Shown: positions 1 through 6,808, counted from the first letter of the stretch. The stretch: DNA of 6,992 nucleotides from Vallitaleaceae bacterium (GCA_027858555.1 JAQICP010000367.1:1-6992), one strand, 5' to 3'. The notes: a model not told the origin generated them from the letters alone. Numbers and translations are program-made.

Positions 1-859
1 CATAAATCTGTTCAAGGCACTCTCTACCGGGGTCAAGAAGCAAGTTATCCACGTATAAATTATAAGTTTCTTTTAACTTCTGATGAAAGACCGCTTTAGA
101 GTCTATGCTAACCCGGGTAGATATTAAGTTATAATTAGTGATGGAGATTGGTAGCGTCTGAATCGATTTTTCCTCACCAAAACTGATATGCATCGTTGTA
201 AACAGTGTGTGTTCCGGCATAAAGTTAATTGGTGTTATGCCGTGCATTATGTCATCATGGCTCACATAAAACTTAAAAGGAATTGTACCATATTCATTAA
301 TTGTATACGTATCTGTCTCGTATTTCAGGGCAGTGTCTTGCCCCGTAATTCTTATTGTAACTGGTCCGTCATAAGTTGAATGTATGGTGAAATAACCCTT
401 CTCCGTATGATGATAATTGATTTTATTCGCTTCAAAGGTGACGGTAGGTACGCGCCCTGTTACTGCCTCTAAAGCCACTAGCTCTTTCACCCGAATATGT
501 AAGGGCAATGTAATCTCACCACCAAGATAGACGATATTGATGTCTGCAGTGTAAGATCCGTTCGTTTCAAGCAAGCTGGTGTCAATAGTATATCTAATAT
601 TATAATAGTCGCATTCGACTTCTCTTTGTGTATAATCAAAATAAGTATCTTCAATGGTTATGTACGCGGCAAGTGAAGTTACAACACCAAAAAAGGAGCC
701 TAGCCCCATGTTCTTGATACCGAACTCACCTTTGAATGAGTCGCTTTTATCAATGTAGATTATTCCCGGATTATTTACTATGGCAGGCTCTGCATATTCA
801 ATACTATATTCATCTAATAACAAACGATCGATTAAACTAGCTCTATCTTTAGTCGTCAT
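1..859 (-). CDS. Large protein of unknown function with Ig-like beta-sandwich N-terminus (DUF5717-like), partial
   Basis: I read an open frame of 286 codons with no stop from an ATG at 859-857 down to the left edge, where it is cut; the C-terminus is missing. An AGAGGG ribosome site (869-874, minus sense) lies 9 nt upstream. There is no signal peptide or membrane helix, so it is probably cytoplasmic. Residues 1-24 are a short helical lead (IDRLLLDEYSIEYAEP). Residues about 26-125 and 135-242 look like two beta-sandwich modules, rich in alternating hydrophobic strands (FKGEFGIKNMG near 42-52, YLGGEITLPLHIRV near 111-124). A third segment with helical character begins near 253. The pattern of an N-terminal 'grafted' beta domain in a long intracellular protein recalls DUF5717 proteins of Lachnospiraceae. 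That resemblance is from memory and tentative. No catalytic motif is visible and no function can be assigned. Its start faces the cobD-like gene across overlapping promoters. Confidence 0.8.
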   Translation of the reverse strand, partial: MTTKDRASLIDRLLLDEYSIEYAEPAIVNNPGIIYIDKSDSFKGEFGIKNMGLGSFFGVVTSLAAYITIEDTYFDYTQREVECDYYNIRYTIDTSLLETNGSYTADINIVYLGGEITLPLHIRVKELVALEAVTGRVPTVTFEANKINYHHTEKGYFTIHSTYDGPVTIRITGQDTALKYETDTYTINEYGTIPFKFYVSHDDIMHGITPINFMPEHTLFTTMHISFGEEKSIQTLPISITNYNLISTRVSIDSKAVFHQKLKETYNLYVDNLLLDPGRECLEQIY

Positions 860-883
860 TGTTATGGTCCCTCTAATTCTTAC

Positions 884-912
884 TTGATTTTTATGAATTA
901 ATATACTATGAT
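884..912 (+). promoter_or_regulatory. Sigma-A-type promoter for the cobD-like gene
   Basis: TTGATT (884-889) and TATGAT (907-912) are separated by exactly 17 nt, matching the housekeeping consensus TTGACA-17-TATAAT at 4/6 and 5/6 positions. The predicted start near 919 gives a leader of about 40 nt to the ATG at 960. Confidence 0.6.
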
Positions 913-919
913 TATAGCA
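911..919 (-). promoter_or_regulatory. Extended -10 promoter for the left-edge gene
   Basis: Read on the minus strand, this is TGCTATAAT: a perfect TATAAT preceded by the TGn extension, which reduces the need for a -35 box. No good -35 hexamer is seen 16-18 nt upstream. Transcription would start near 904, giving a leader of about 45 nt before the ATG at 859. The TATAAT (911-916) shares two base pairs with the -10 of the opposing promoter. Confidence 0.5.
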
Positions 920-946
920 TTAAAACCGTTGAAATAAAAGGATGGG

Positions 947-956
947 AAGTGGTGAT
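947..956 (+). promoter_or_regulatory. Ribosome binding site that decides the cobD-like start
   Basis: The stretch AAGTGGTGAT includes GGTGAT, which pairs with the 3' end of 16S rRNA, and it sits at normal distance before the ATG at 960. The in-frame ATG at 942 has only AAAGG directly abutting it, with no spacer. The start at 960 is therefore preferred and the product is 366 rather than 372 residues. Confidence 0.6.
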
Positions 957-959
957 AGT

Positions 960-2060
960 ATGACTAATATCGATATGCAATTTCACGGAAGTGATATCGA
1001 AAAAGTAGAGAAATTCTACCACATTAAAAAAGAAGAAATCGTGAATTTTAGTGGCAACGTTAATCCTCTGGGATTATCTGCCCTCGTAATATCTGAACTA
1101 AAGAATCATATAGAACTCATCAGTGCCTATCCAGATAGAGACTATACCAGTTTACGTCAAGTGATAGCCAAGTATATCTCAGTACATCCCGACCAAATCC
1201 TAGTTGGCAATGGGTCGACAGAACTAATATCTTTATTCATAAAGATTATTCATCCAGAAAAGGCAACCATTATAGGACCAACATACTCAGAGTATGAGCG
1301 TGAAATACGCATCGATGGTGGTAGAAGTATCTCTCAAGCTTTAAAAGAAGAAAATGATTTCAAGGTGGATTTCGAATCACTGAAAGAGGATCTCGCTGAA
1401 GATACCGACCTTTTGGTTATATGCAATCCTAATAACCCTACCTCAACTGCTATAGAACATGCAGAATTACGTCAGATATTGGATTATTGTTTGGCCCATC
1501 ATATATTTGTATTAATTGATGAAACATACGTAGAATTTACGGATAATCCAGATAATGTAACTGGCAGTATGTTTTGTGAAACTTATACTAACCTATTTAT
1601 TATACGCGGTGTGTCTAAGTTTTTTGCCGCACCCGGTCTTCGTTTAGGCTACGCTGTCACTGGTAATAAAGAATTAATCCATCAGATGAACAGTCTTAAA
1701 AACCCTTGGACCATTAATTCATTAGCTGCCTATGCCGGTGAACTGATGCTACAAGATACAGACTATATCAATAAGACCAAGGCACTTATTAAAACAGAAA
1801 AAAATAAATTCATAACAATTCTTGGCAGCTGGACAAATGTCAAGGTATATGCGCCTTCAGCAAATTTTATACTAGTGAAAATAATGGATCCGACTATTAC
1901 TGCACCTATGTTGTTTGAATCGTTAATTAAAGAAAAAATCATGATTAGAGATGCTTCGGGTTTCCCGTTTCTTAATAATAAATATTTCAGGTTCTGCATT
2001 AATAAACCTGAAGAAAATGATTTATTAATAGAACATTTAAAAAAACTTCTTAACCAGTAG
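960..2060 (+). CDS. cobD: CobD-like PLP-dependent enzyme (threonine-phosphate decarboxylase / HisC family)
   Basis: A 366-residue fold-type I PLP enzyme of normal length for CobD/HisC. Visible motifs (numbered from the 960 ATG): an N-terminal FHGSD around residue 9, NFSGNVNPLG near 29-38, the cofactor-site GNGSTE near 83, CNPNNPT near 155-161, LIDETY with Asp187 and Tyr190 for the PLP ring, SKFFAAPGLRLGY with Lys220 as the Schiff-base lysine, and arginines 330 and 344 near the C-terminus. The segment NPWTINSLAAYAGELMLQD strongly recalls Salmonella CobD, more than HisC. CobD makes (R)-1-amino-2-propanol phosphate from threonine phosphate for the cobalamin nucleotide loop. The usual HGG near the N-terminus is HGS here, and no cobalamin or histidine gene is visible nearby. 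A serine-phosphate decarboxylase or a plain aminotransferase therefore remains possible. An alternative start is at 942. A terminator is embedded at its end, so it is probably monocistronic. Confidence 0.85.
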   Translation: MTNIDMQFHGSDIEKVEKFYHIKKEEIVNFSGNVNPLGLSALVISELKNHIELISAYPDRDYTSLRQVIAKYISVHPDQILVGNGSTELISLFIKIIHPEKATIIGPTYSEYEREIRIDGGRSISQALKEENDFKVDFESLKEDLAEDTDLLVICNPNNPTSTAIEHAELRQILDYCLAHHIFVLIDETYVEFTDNPDNVTGSMFCETYTNLFIIRGVSKFFAAPGLRLGYAVTGNKELIHQMNSLKNPWTINSLAAYAGELMLQDTDYINKTKALIKTEKNKFITILGSWTNVKVYAPSANFILVKIMDPTITAPMLFESLIKEKIMIRDASGFPFLNNKYFRFCINKPEENDLLIEHLKKLLNQ

Positions 2061-2086
2061 TTAGGAAGTTTCTGTTTGTTTTTCTT
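2043..2086 (+). terminator. Intrinsic terminator overlapping the cobD-like stop codon
   Basis: A 12-position stem pairs 2043-2054 with 2060-2071 (one G-U, otherwise Watson-Crick) around the 5-nt loop CAGTA. It is followed by the T-rich tail CTGTTTGTTTTTCTT. The stem starts inside the last codons and the TAG stop (2058-2060) lies at the loop. An A-run before the left arm means the hairpin could also terminate minus-strand transcripts. Confidence 0.8.
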
Positions 2087-2104
2087 ATATCCGAATATTA
2101 TGAT
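2076..2104 (+). promoter_or_regulatory. Weak candidate promoter for the GGDEF gene
   Basis: TTGTTT (2076-2081), a 17-nt spacer and TATGAT (2099-2104) resemble a sigma-A promoter. The -35 is poor and overlaps the T-tail of the preceding terminator. A start near 2111 would leave only about 13 nt of leader, still including the AGAGGTGG ribosome site. Because the upstream gene ends in a strong terminator, some promoter is expected here. Confidence 0.3.
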
Positions 2105-2123
2105 TTGAGGTAGAGGTGGCTGT

Positions 2124-3893
2124 ATGATTAAAGATATATATAAAGTAATGCTTTTGTCAATTATAGTATTGCTAGTGGCATACATAGTAAGACTGACTGG
2201 CAATTATGATGCGCCAATTCATATTGAAGACACTATTACTTACTATGTTGCAACAGCAGATAATGCCGAATTAGATTATGATGCTGCCTGGCAAGCAAAT
2301 TCTCAGTATGACACGGAAGCCATTACCGAAACTACTGATGTCATATGGTATCGTATCCCCCTACCTATTTATGCAAAAGACACCAGTTTGTATTTCACTG
2401 ATATAGCGTGTTATGCCTTTGAATTGTATACGCCTTCAGATTCACTTTTATACACAAAGCTTATCCCACAATCTCCCTATAGTGAAACAACACTGATGCT
2501 CAAGCTCCATGATTCCCTATCATCCAAGACACTCTACCTTAAAGTATACCCAACAATTAATCATCGTGGCATTAAAAGCCCTGTCTATATCGGTGATGAT
2601 CAGGTATTACAGAATTTGTATTCACATCTGAATATCATGGATGTTTACTTAGGATTATCAATCATGTTTTGCGGTTTGATGATATTTATCATAAGTTTAT
2701 TCATCAAAAGAGATATGAAAGCCATGTCCTTTAGCCTAGGTTTTATACTTGTTAGTTTTGGTTTTAACATTCTTTATTCAAAAACCAATGTCAGATTCTA
2801 TTTCGATGGTATACAAGCCCTGCTTCAGATGGTAAGTTTAGCTGCCTTCGTTCTTGGAAGTATTGGTGTCACTATCTATATAAAGCATGCACTCTATCCC
2901 AAAACGCCTAAAAAACACTTACGTTATCTGCTCGCTTTCCAATTGTCCGTTGCACTGATCACACTAATATATTCATTCTTTATCCTTACAGGTTTTGAGA
3001 TGCCAGTCCAAATCAAAATCTATCATATGAAAACCCTGTTTGGCATCTTATTCTCAATTCAGTTACTGGTTATCACATTAATCTTGCTAAAAGAGGCAAA
3101 CGATAATCACTATGTAGCAAAACGATTATTGTTAGTATTTTTGACATTATGCATTACCTTGGTGATTGATTTTGTTATACTTTCACTGCCAGAGAATAAC
3201 TATGGGGCATTATCAACCTGGAAATGGGGCATACTTGTATGTATAGTTACTTTCACTGCCATATACATACATAGAGCACTTAACTACAAAAAAGATATTT
3301 CCAATCTAAAAAATATACCTGCATCTCATATAAACACAGGCGCATCTAACTTTAGTAGTAAACAAGATATGCCAGATTATTTGACAGGTCTTCTTACTAG
3401 ACCTAGTATATACAGACTTATTGAATCCACATTAGAAACTTCAAAGTTAACTAAAGCATCCTTTACTTTAGCCTTTTGTGATGTGGATGACTTGAAAAGT
3501 ATCAATAATAACTACGATTACCAATTTGCGGACACGATTTTGGTGTCTATCGTTAATATTCTTAAAAACAACCTAGACCCATCTGCTATAATTGGCAGGT
3601 GGGCTGGTGAAGAATTTGCAATCATATTACCACAAACCACAACCGATGAAGCAAAACTGCTTCTAGAAAACATCAGGGAAAAAGTTAAATATAATGGTTA
3701 TACTTATCATGGTCAATTGGTTCATGTTACAATTACTTTTGGTCTATACACCTATATGGAAGATGATACTTTCAATCAAATTCTTAGTAGAGCAGAACAA
3801 TCACTGTATTTCGGGAAAAGACATGGCAAAGATACCACTATCAGTTATAGTGATATCAATATATCTCATATAGCATCCGACACTAATATGTAG
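2124..3893 (+). CDS. Membrane-bound GGDEF protein with 7TMR-DISM-like sensor (probable diguanylate cyclase)
   Basis: A 589-residue receptor that would make cyclic di-GMP from two GTP in response to an external signal. Order of parts: an N-terminal membrane anchor (about 5-24), an extracytoplasmic beta-rich domain (about 30-170, with WYRIPLPI near 75), seven hydrophobic helices (about 174-194, 200-218, 231-253, 267-290, 304-322, 334-355 and 367-384), and a cytoplasmic GGDEF domain (about 418-575). This matches the 7TMR-DISM receptor plan. In the GGDEF domain, DYLTGLLTR opens the fold; Asp453 (metal), Asn461 and Asp470 (guanine contacts by alignment to PleD) are present. The signature reads GRWAGEEF (491-498) instead of GGDEF. 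AG and EE variants are tolerated in some active cyclases. The I-site RxxD is replaced by DPSA (485-488), so product inhibition is unlikely. Ribosome site GAGGTAGAGGTGG is 5 nt before the ATG. The 3' end overlaps the opposing gene by 11 nt. Confidence 0.9.
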   Translation: MIKDIYKVMLLSIIVLLVAYIVRLTGNYDAPIHIEDTITYYVATADNAELDYDAAWQANSQYDTEAITETTDVIWYRIPLPIYAKDTSLYFTDIACYAFELYTPSDSLLYTKLIPQSPYSETTLMLKLHDSLSSKTLYLKVYPTINHRGIKSPVYIGDDQVLQNLYSHLNIMDVYLGLSIMFCGLMIFIISLFIKRDMKAMSFSLGFILVSFGFNILYSKTNVRFYFDGIQALLQMVSLAAFVLGSIGVTIYIKHALYPKTPKKHLRYLLAFQLSVALITLIYSFFILTGFEMPVQIKIYHMKTLFGILFSIQLLVITLILLKEANDNHYVAKRLLLVFLTLCITLVIDFVILSLPENNYGALSTWKWGILVCIVTFTAIYIHRALNYKKDISNLKNIPASHINTGASNFSSKQDMPDYLTGLLTRPSIYRLIESTLETSKLTKASFTLAFCDVDDLKSINNNYDYQFADTILVSIVNILKNNLDPSAIIGRWAGEEFAIILPQTTTDEAKLLLENIREKVKYNGYTYHGQLVHVTITFGLYTYMEDDTFNQILSRAEQSLYFGKRHGKDTTISYSDINISHIASDTNM

Positions 3894-5058
3894 CCATTAT
3901 GCTCCCTAGCCTCTTAATACCTACTATGATATCCTCATCACTGGTGTTGGTATAATTAAGCCTTAAGCCGCTAGATACGCGCTCATGCAAGTAAAATGCA
4001 TCGCCTGCTACAAATGCCACTTTTTCTTCCAGTGCTTTTTTGTAGAATTTTCTAGAATCATGTCCCTTTCCTAAATCCAGCCATAAAAACATACCACCCT
4101 TTGGTTTATGATAAGTCACGGAACCGGGCAAGTAATCCTTGATAGCCTGAATCATGATATCTCTTTTCTTTTTGTATATTGTTATGATTTTTTTTATATT
4201 TGCCTCGAGTCCATGGGTCTTGATATATTCCAGTAACATGACTTGAGAAAAATTTGATGTATGCAAATCCATGCTTTGTTTCATTAAAACACACTTCTTG
4301 ATAACCGCTTCCTCTGCAATAATGTACCCAAGTCTAAAACCAGGGCAGAATACCTTCGAAAAAGAACCCAAGTGAATAACTGATTTCATATTACCTAGAG
4401 CAAGAAAACTAGGTACTTTCTCCCCTTCAAATTGCAGATCCGAGTAAGGGCAGTCCTCAATAATCGGTACACCACTTTTTTGATGAACTCTAAGTACAGC
4501 TTCCTTTCTTGTCAGCTCCCAACTTTTACCTGTTGGATTCTGATAATCCGGAATATAATAGGCTAACTTAGCCTCAGGGTAATCCACTATGCTTGCTTTA
4601 AGATTCCCCACGACTGCACCTTCAAGATCCGTTTCAACACCAACGATATGAGGATAGTATGCCTTGAATGCATTGATAGCGGAAAAGTAAGTAGGCTCTT
4701 CCATAAGTATGCTGTCACCTTCATCGATGAATATCTTACCCAGAATATCTAATGCCTGTTGCCCGCCTGATGTAATCAATACTTGATTTTCATTGATCAA
4801 AGTGCCATGCTTTTTGGTGTTGATTTCTGCAATCATCTTCCTAAGTTCTTTTATGCCTTCAGTAGGTCCATACTGAAGTGCCCTGTAGCCATAACGGTCA
4901 AAGACATCTGCGGCGATCCCTTTTAGTTCCTCAACTGGAAATCCCTCTTTTGCTGGCAAGCCTCCTGCAAATGAAATCATCTCATCGAAACCAATGATAC
5001 TAAGTAGTTCTCTTGTATCAGATGACTTTATCAGTTCTGTTCTTTTCGCAAATTTCAT
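3883..5058 (-). CDS. PLP-dependent aminotransferase, class I/II (2-aminoadipate aminotransferase/MocR-like group)
   Basis: A 391-residue fold-type I aminotransferase of usual length, predicted to be cytoplasmic. Motifs: FAGGLP (30-35) and the YGPTEG substrate-loop segment (63-68) typical of the LysN/Aro8-like subgroup; SGGQQALD (98-104 region) for the cofactor phosphate; YQNPTG with Asn174; EDCPYSDL with Asp202 and Tyr205; SFSKVFCPGFRLGY with Lys235 forming the Schiff base; and LRLNYT with Arg366 binding the substrate carboxylate. All key residues are intact, so it should be active, but the amino donor cannot be read from sequence (2-aminoadipate, leucine, aromatic or alanine are candidates). 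It begins 5 nt after the MocR gene ends. No Shine-Dalgarno is visible in that gap (the bases before the ATG read TAGAAAAT), which suggests translational coupling. It is clearly paralogous to the aminotransferase half of its neighbour. Confidence 0.88.
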   Translation of the reverse strand: MKFAKRTELIKSSDTRELLSIIGFDEMISFAGGLPAKEGFPVEELKGIAADVFDRYGYRALQYGPTEGIKELRKMIAEINTKKHGTLINENQVLITSGGQQALDILGKIFIDEGDSILMEEPTYFSAINAFKAYYPHIVGVETDLEGAVVGNLKASIVDYPEAKLAYYIPDYQNPTGKSWELTRKEAVLRVHQKSGVPIIEDCPYSDLQFEGEKVPSFLALGNMKSVIHLGSFSKVFCPGFRLGYIIAEEAVIKKCVLMKQSMDLHTSNFSQVMLLEYIKTHGLEANIKKIITIYKKKRDIMIQAIKDYLPGSVTYHKPKGGMFLWLDLGKGHDSRKFYKKALEEKVAFVAGDAFYLHERVSSGLRLNYTNTSDEDIIVGIKRLGSIMATY

Positions 5059-5063
5059 ATTTT

Positions 5064-6578
5064 CTACAACGTAGCAAAGCCTGATAGACTGAGCGTCGCT
5101 TGTTCCCCTTCCTTCATTTCTAAAGCCTTTATAATAGCTGTTTTTAATCGTTTCAAACCTTCTTCAACCATTGTATCCGCCACATATACAAAATTAATTC
5201 TAATGTTATGCCCTTCTTTGGATCCAACTGAAAACAGTTGCCCAGGTACAAATACGACCCCTTCTTTCATGGCTATCTGAAGCAGTTCCTCAGTATCAAT
5301 GGTATCTGGTAATTTCATCCAAAGGTAGATACTCCCTGAGGGGATTTCATATGTGATACCCAATTGGTCCATCTGCAGCTTATCAAAACAATGGATGAAT
5401 TGGTTGAGTTTCTCTTTATTAATTCTGGCAATATCCCGAATGCCTTGCTGGATGACGCCTCTTGCAAGTAAATCATATATTAACCACTGACTGATACTAC
5501 TGGTATGTATATCTCTCAAGTGCTTTATGTAAGCAAGCCTTTCAATGATTTCACTAGAGGCAATCAGCCAACCTAACCGTATACCGATAGAATAGACTTT
5601 TGAAAATGTGCCTAAATATATGACTTGGTCATTATAATCCATGGACTTAAGTGTGATGGGTTTATTACCATCAAATGCCAGATCATTATAGGCACCATCT
5701 TCTAATATCACCGCTTGATATTCATAGGCTAATTGAAGCAGGCGGACTTTTTTCTCAGTTGATGTATTAAAGTTAGTTGGATTATGTTGATTGGGCATGG
5801 TGTATATTAGTTTCACAGTCGTCGTTTTAAGAATCTGCTCAAGAAAATTCATATCCATACCATCTGTTTCCATAGGCACGCCTATCACTTTAGCCCCTTT
5901 CATCTCAAAAACTTGTTTGCCAAGAAAATAGGTTGGATCTTCTACAATTACCACATCCCCCGGATTAATGAAAATATCAGCAACTAAACTGATACCTTGT
6001 TGTGAGCCTGAAGTTATAAGCATCTCAGTTGAGTGAGTGTTCACGTTATAGGCTTTCATGTAATTAATCAGCTCCTTGATTAGCTCATCTATCCCTCTAA
6101 AAGGCGTATGCTCTAAAAGCTTCTCACCATAAGTCTCTGATAGTTTTATCAGATGATTCTCCCCAAATGGATAATCATTCCTATTCAAAATCCCTACCGC
6201 AAAGGAAATGAGTGATTTATCACTGGTATATTTTAATAATCTTTCCTCGAATTTACTCATCTTATAACGCCCGTTCGTAGCATATAAGTGGTCTAGATAC
6301 AACGGCATTAGTTCCTTTTTTATCTTCATGGGACTAGCATCGGTATAATCAACCATTGTGCCTTGACCAACTTTTGATATTACCAAACCATCCGCTTTCA
6401 GACTGCGATAAGCATTTAGTACCGTCGTTCTATTAACTGATAATACTTCGGCCAACTTTCTTTCTGGTGGTAATATATAACCGCTCGGAAGATCACCTTT
6501 CCTGATAAGGGTCTCTATCTGATCTGCTATTTGTCTGTATAAGGGTTTTTTGATATTATTATCAATACTAAGTTGCAT
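5064..6578 (-). CDS. MocR-family transcriptional regulator (GntR winged helix fused to aminotransferase domain)
   Basis: A 504-residue regulator of typical MocR/PdxR/GabR length and plan. Residues about 10-78 form a GntR-type winged helix (LPPERKLAE at 36-44, VNRTTVLNAYRSL at 48-60, GQGTMV at 71-76). A linker of about 40 residues follows, then an aminotransferase-fold domain (about 120-485). The PLP-site residues are all kept: SGSQQG (190-195), Asn266 in QHNPT, Asp294 and Tyr297 in EDGAYNDL, Lys327 in TFSKVYSIGIRLGW, Arg460 in NIRINF. The protein therefore probably binds PLP and senses an amine, amino acid or PLP level through external-aldimine chemistry. Members usually activate an adjacent metabolic gene and repress themselves. 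The aminotransferase directly downstream, and the gene starting beyond the right edge, are the natural targets. A strong GAGGAGG ribosome site (6584-6590) precedes the ATG, and the promoter is at 6632-6660. The effector cannot be assigned. Confidence 0.92.
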   Translation of the reverse strand: MQLSIDNNIKKPLYRQIADQIETLIRKGDLPSGYILPPERKLAEVLSVNRTTVLNAYRSLKADGLVISKVGQGTMVDYTDASPMKIKKELMPLYLDHLYATNGRYKMSKFEERLLKYTSDKSLISFAVGILNRNDYPFGENHLIKLSETYGEKLLEHTPFRGIDELIKELINYMKAYNVNTHSTEMLITSGSQQGISLVADIFINPGDVVIVEDPTYFLGKQVFEMKGAKVIGVPMETDGMDMNFLEQILKTTTVKLIYTMPNQHNPTNFNTSTEKKVRLLQLAYEYQAVILEDGAYNDLAFDGNKPITLKSMDYNDQVIYLGTFSKVYSIGIRLGWLIASSEIIERLAYIKHLRDIHTSSISQWLIYDLLARGVIQQGIRDIARINKEKLNQFIHCFDKLQMDQLGITYEIPSGSIYLWMKLPDTIDTEELLQIAMKEGVVFVPGQLFSVGSKEGHNIRINFVYVADTMVEEGLKRLKTAIIKALEMKEGEQATLSLSGFATL

Positions 6579-6678
6579 ATTGGCCTCCTCTGGATTGGTC
6601 CAATTCTGATTTTTATTAGAATACCATATCCATTATAGCTTTTTCAACCACCAATATCAATGAATATAGGCATCCAAT
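6579..6678. promoter_or_regulatory. Cluster of CCAAT/ATTGG pentamers, candidate MocR operator region
   Basis: The pentamer CCAAT or its complement occurs five times in 100 bp: 6579-6583, 6594-6598, 6600-6604, 6651-6655 and 6674-6678. The second and third form a perfect palindrome ATTGG-T-CCAAT. The fourth sits in the promoter spacer just after the -35. A single ATACCA (6621-6626), the half-site known for B. subtilis GabR, lies at the predicted transcription start. Operator function is inferred from position and repetition only. Confidence 0.3.
6632..6660 (-). promoter_or_regulatory. Near-consensus sigma-A promoter of the mocR-aminotransferase operon
   Basis: On the minus strand TTGATA (6660-6655), exactly 17 nt, then TATAAT (6637-6632): 5/6 and 6/6 matches. 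Transcription would start near 6625, leaving a leader of about 47 nt before the ATG at 6578. A promoter this close to consensus in front of a regulator gene suggests that its output is held down by repression, probably autogenous. Confidence 0.75.
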
Positions 6679-6717
6679 TATTGCAATTCTCTTGTAATCA
6701 TCACTTGCAAAAGAGAA

Positions 6718-6730
6718 ACGCCTATGGCGT
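6718..6730. other. Small perfect hairpin, 5-bp stem and 3-nt loop
   Basis: ACGCC-TAT-GGCGT is a perfect inverted repeat. It is not followed by a T-run on either strand, so it is not a terminator. It lies between the mocR promoter region and the large fold to its right, and could be part of a plus-strand leader RNA. Confidence 0.35.
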
Positions 6731-6754
6731 AAAGAACTTTGAAAGATTCAGAAC

Positions 6755-6808
6755 CCGCATCTTACATGTAATGGCATCGCAGGGATAGGTAGGAATACAT
6801 GTAAGCGG
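6755..6808 (+). other. Alternative stem-loop competing with the large fold
   Basis: CTTACATGTA (6761-6770) pairs perfectly with TACATGTAAG (6796-6805). Beyond a 3-nt bulge (6758-6760), CCG (6755-6757) pairs with CGG (6806-6808). The 25-nt loop contains most of the left arm of the outer stem of the adjacent element, and the right arm shares bases 6796-6798 with it. The two structures are therefore mutually exclusive, as in a switch. The palindrome TTACATGTAA (6762-6771) and its near copy at 6795-6804 could instead be DNA-level protein sites about three helical turns apart. Confidence 0.4.

Noticed and set aside
188..379. 63-codon plus-strand open frame
   Set aside because: It lies wholly inside the minus-strand left-edge gene, has no ribosome site, and its product is Cys-rich and unlike any protein.
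942..959. ATG at 942 as start of the cobD-like gene
   Set aside because: It has no spacer after the only purine run, while the ATG at 960 has GGTGAT at proper distance; the six extra residues (MGSGDS) are just the translated ribosome site.
1763..2203. 146-codon minus-strand open frame across the cobD-like 3' end and the GGDEF start
   Set aside because: It is antisense to two well-supported genes and crosses the intrinsic terminator; it is a shadow of AT-rich coding sequence.
3836..3852. Terminator hairpin at the end of the aminotransferase operon
   Set aside because: CACTAT/ATAGTG makes only a 6-bp AT-rich stem and there is no T-run on either strand.
4106..4294. 62-codon minus-strand open frame
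   Set aside because: It is in another frame within the aminotransferase gene, with no start signal or recognisable domain.
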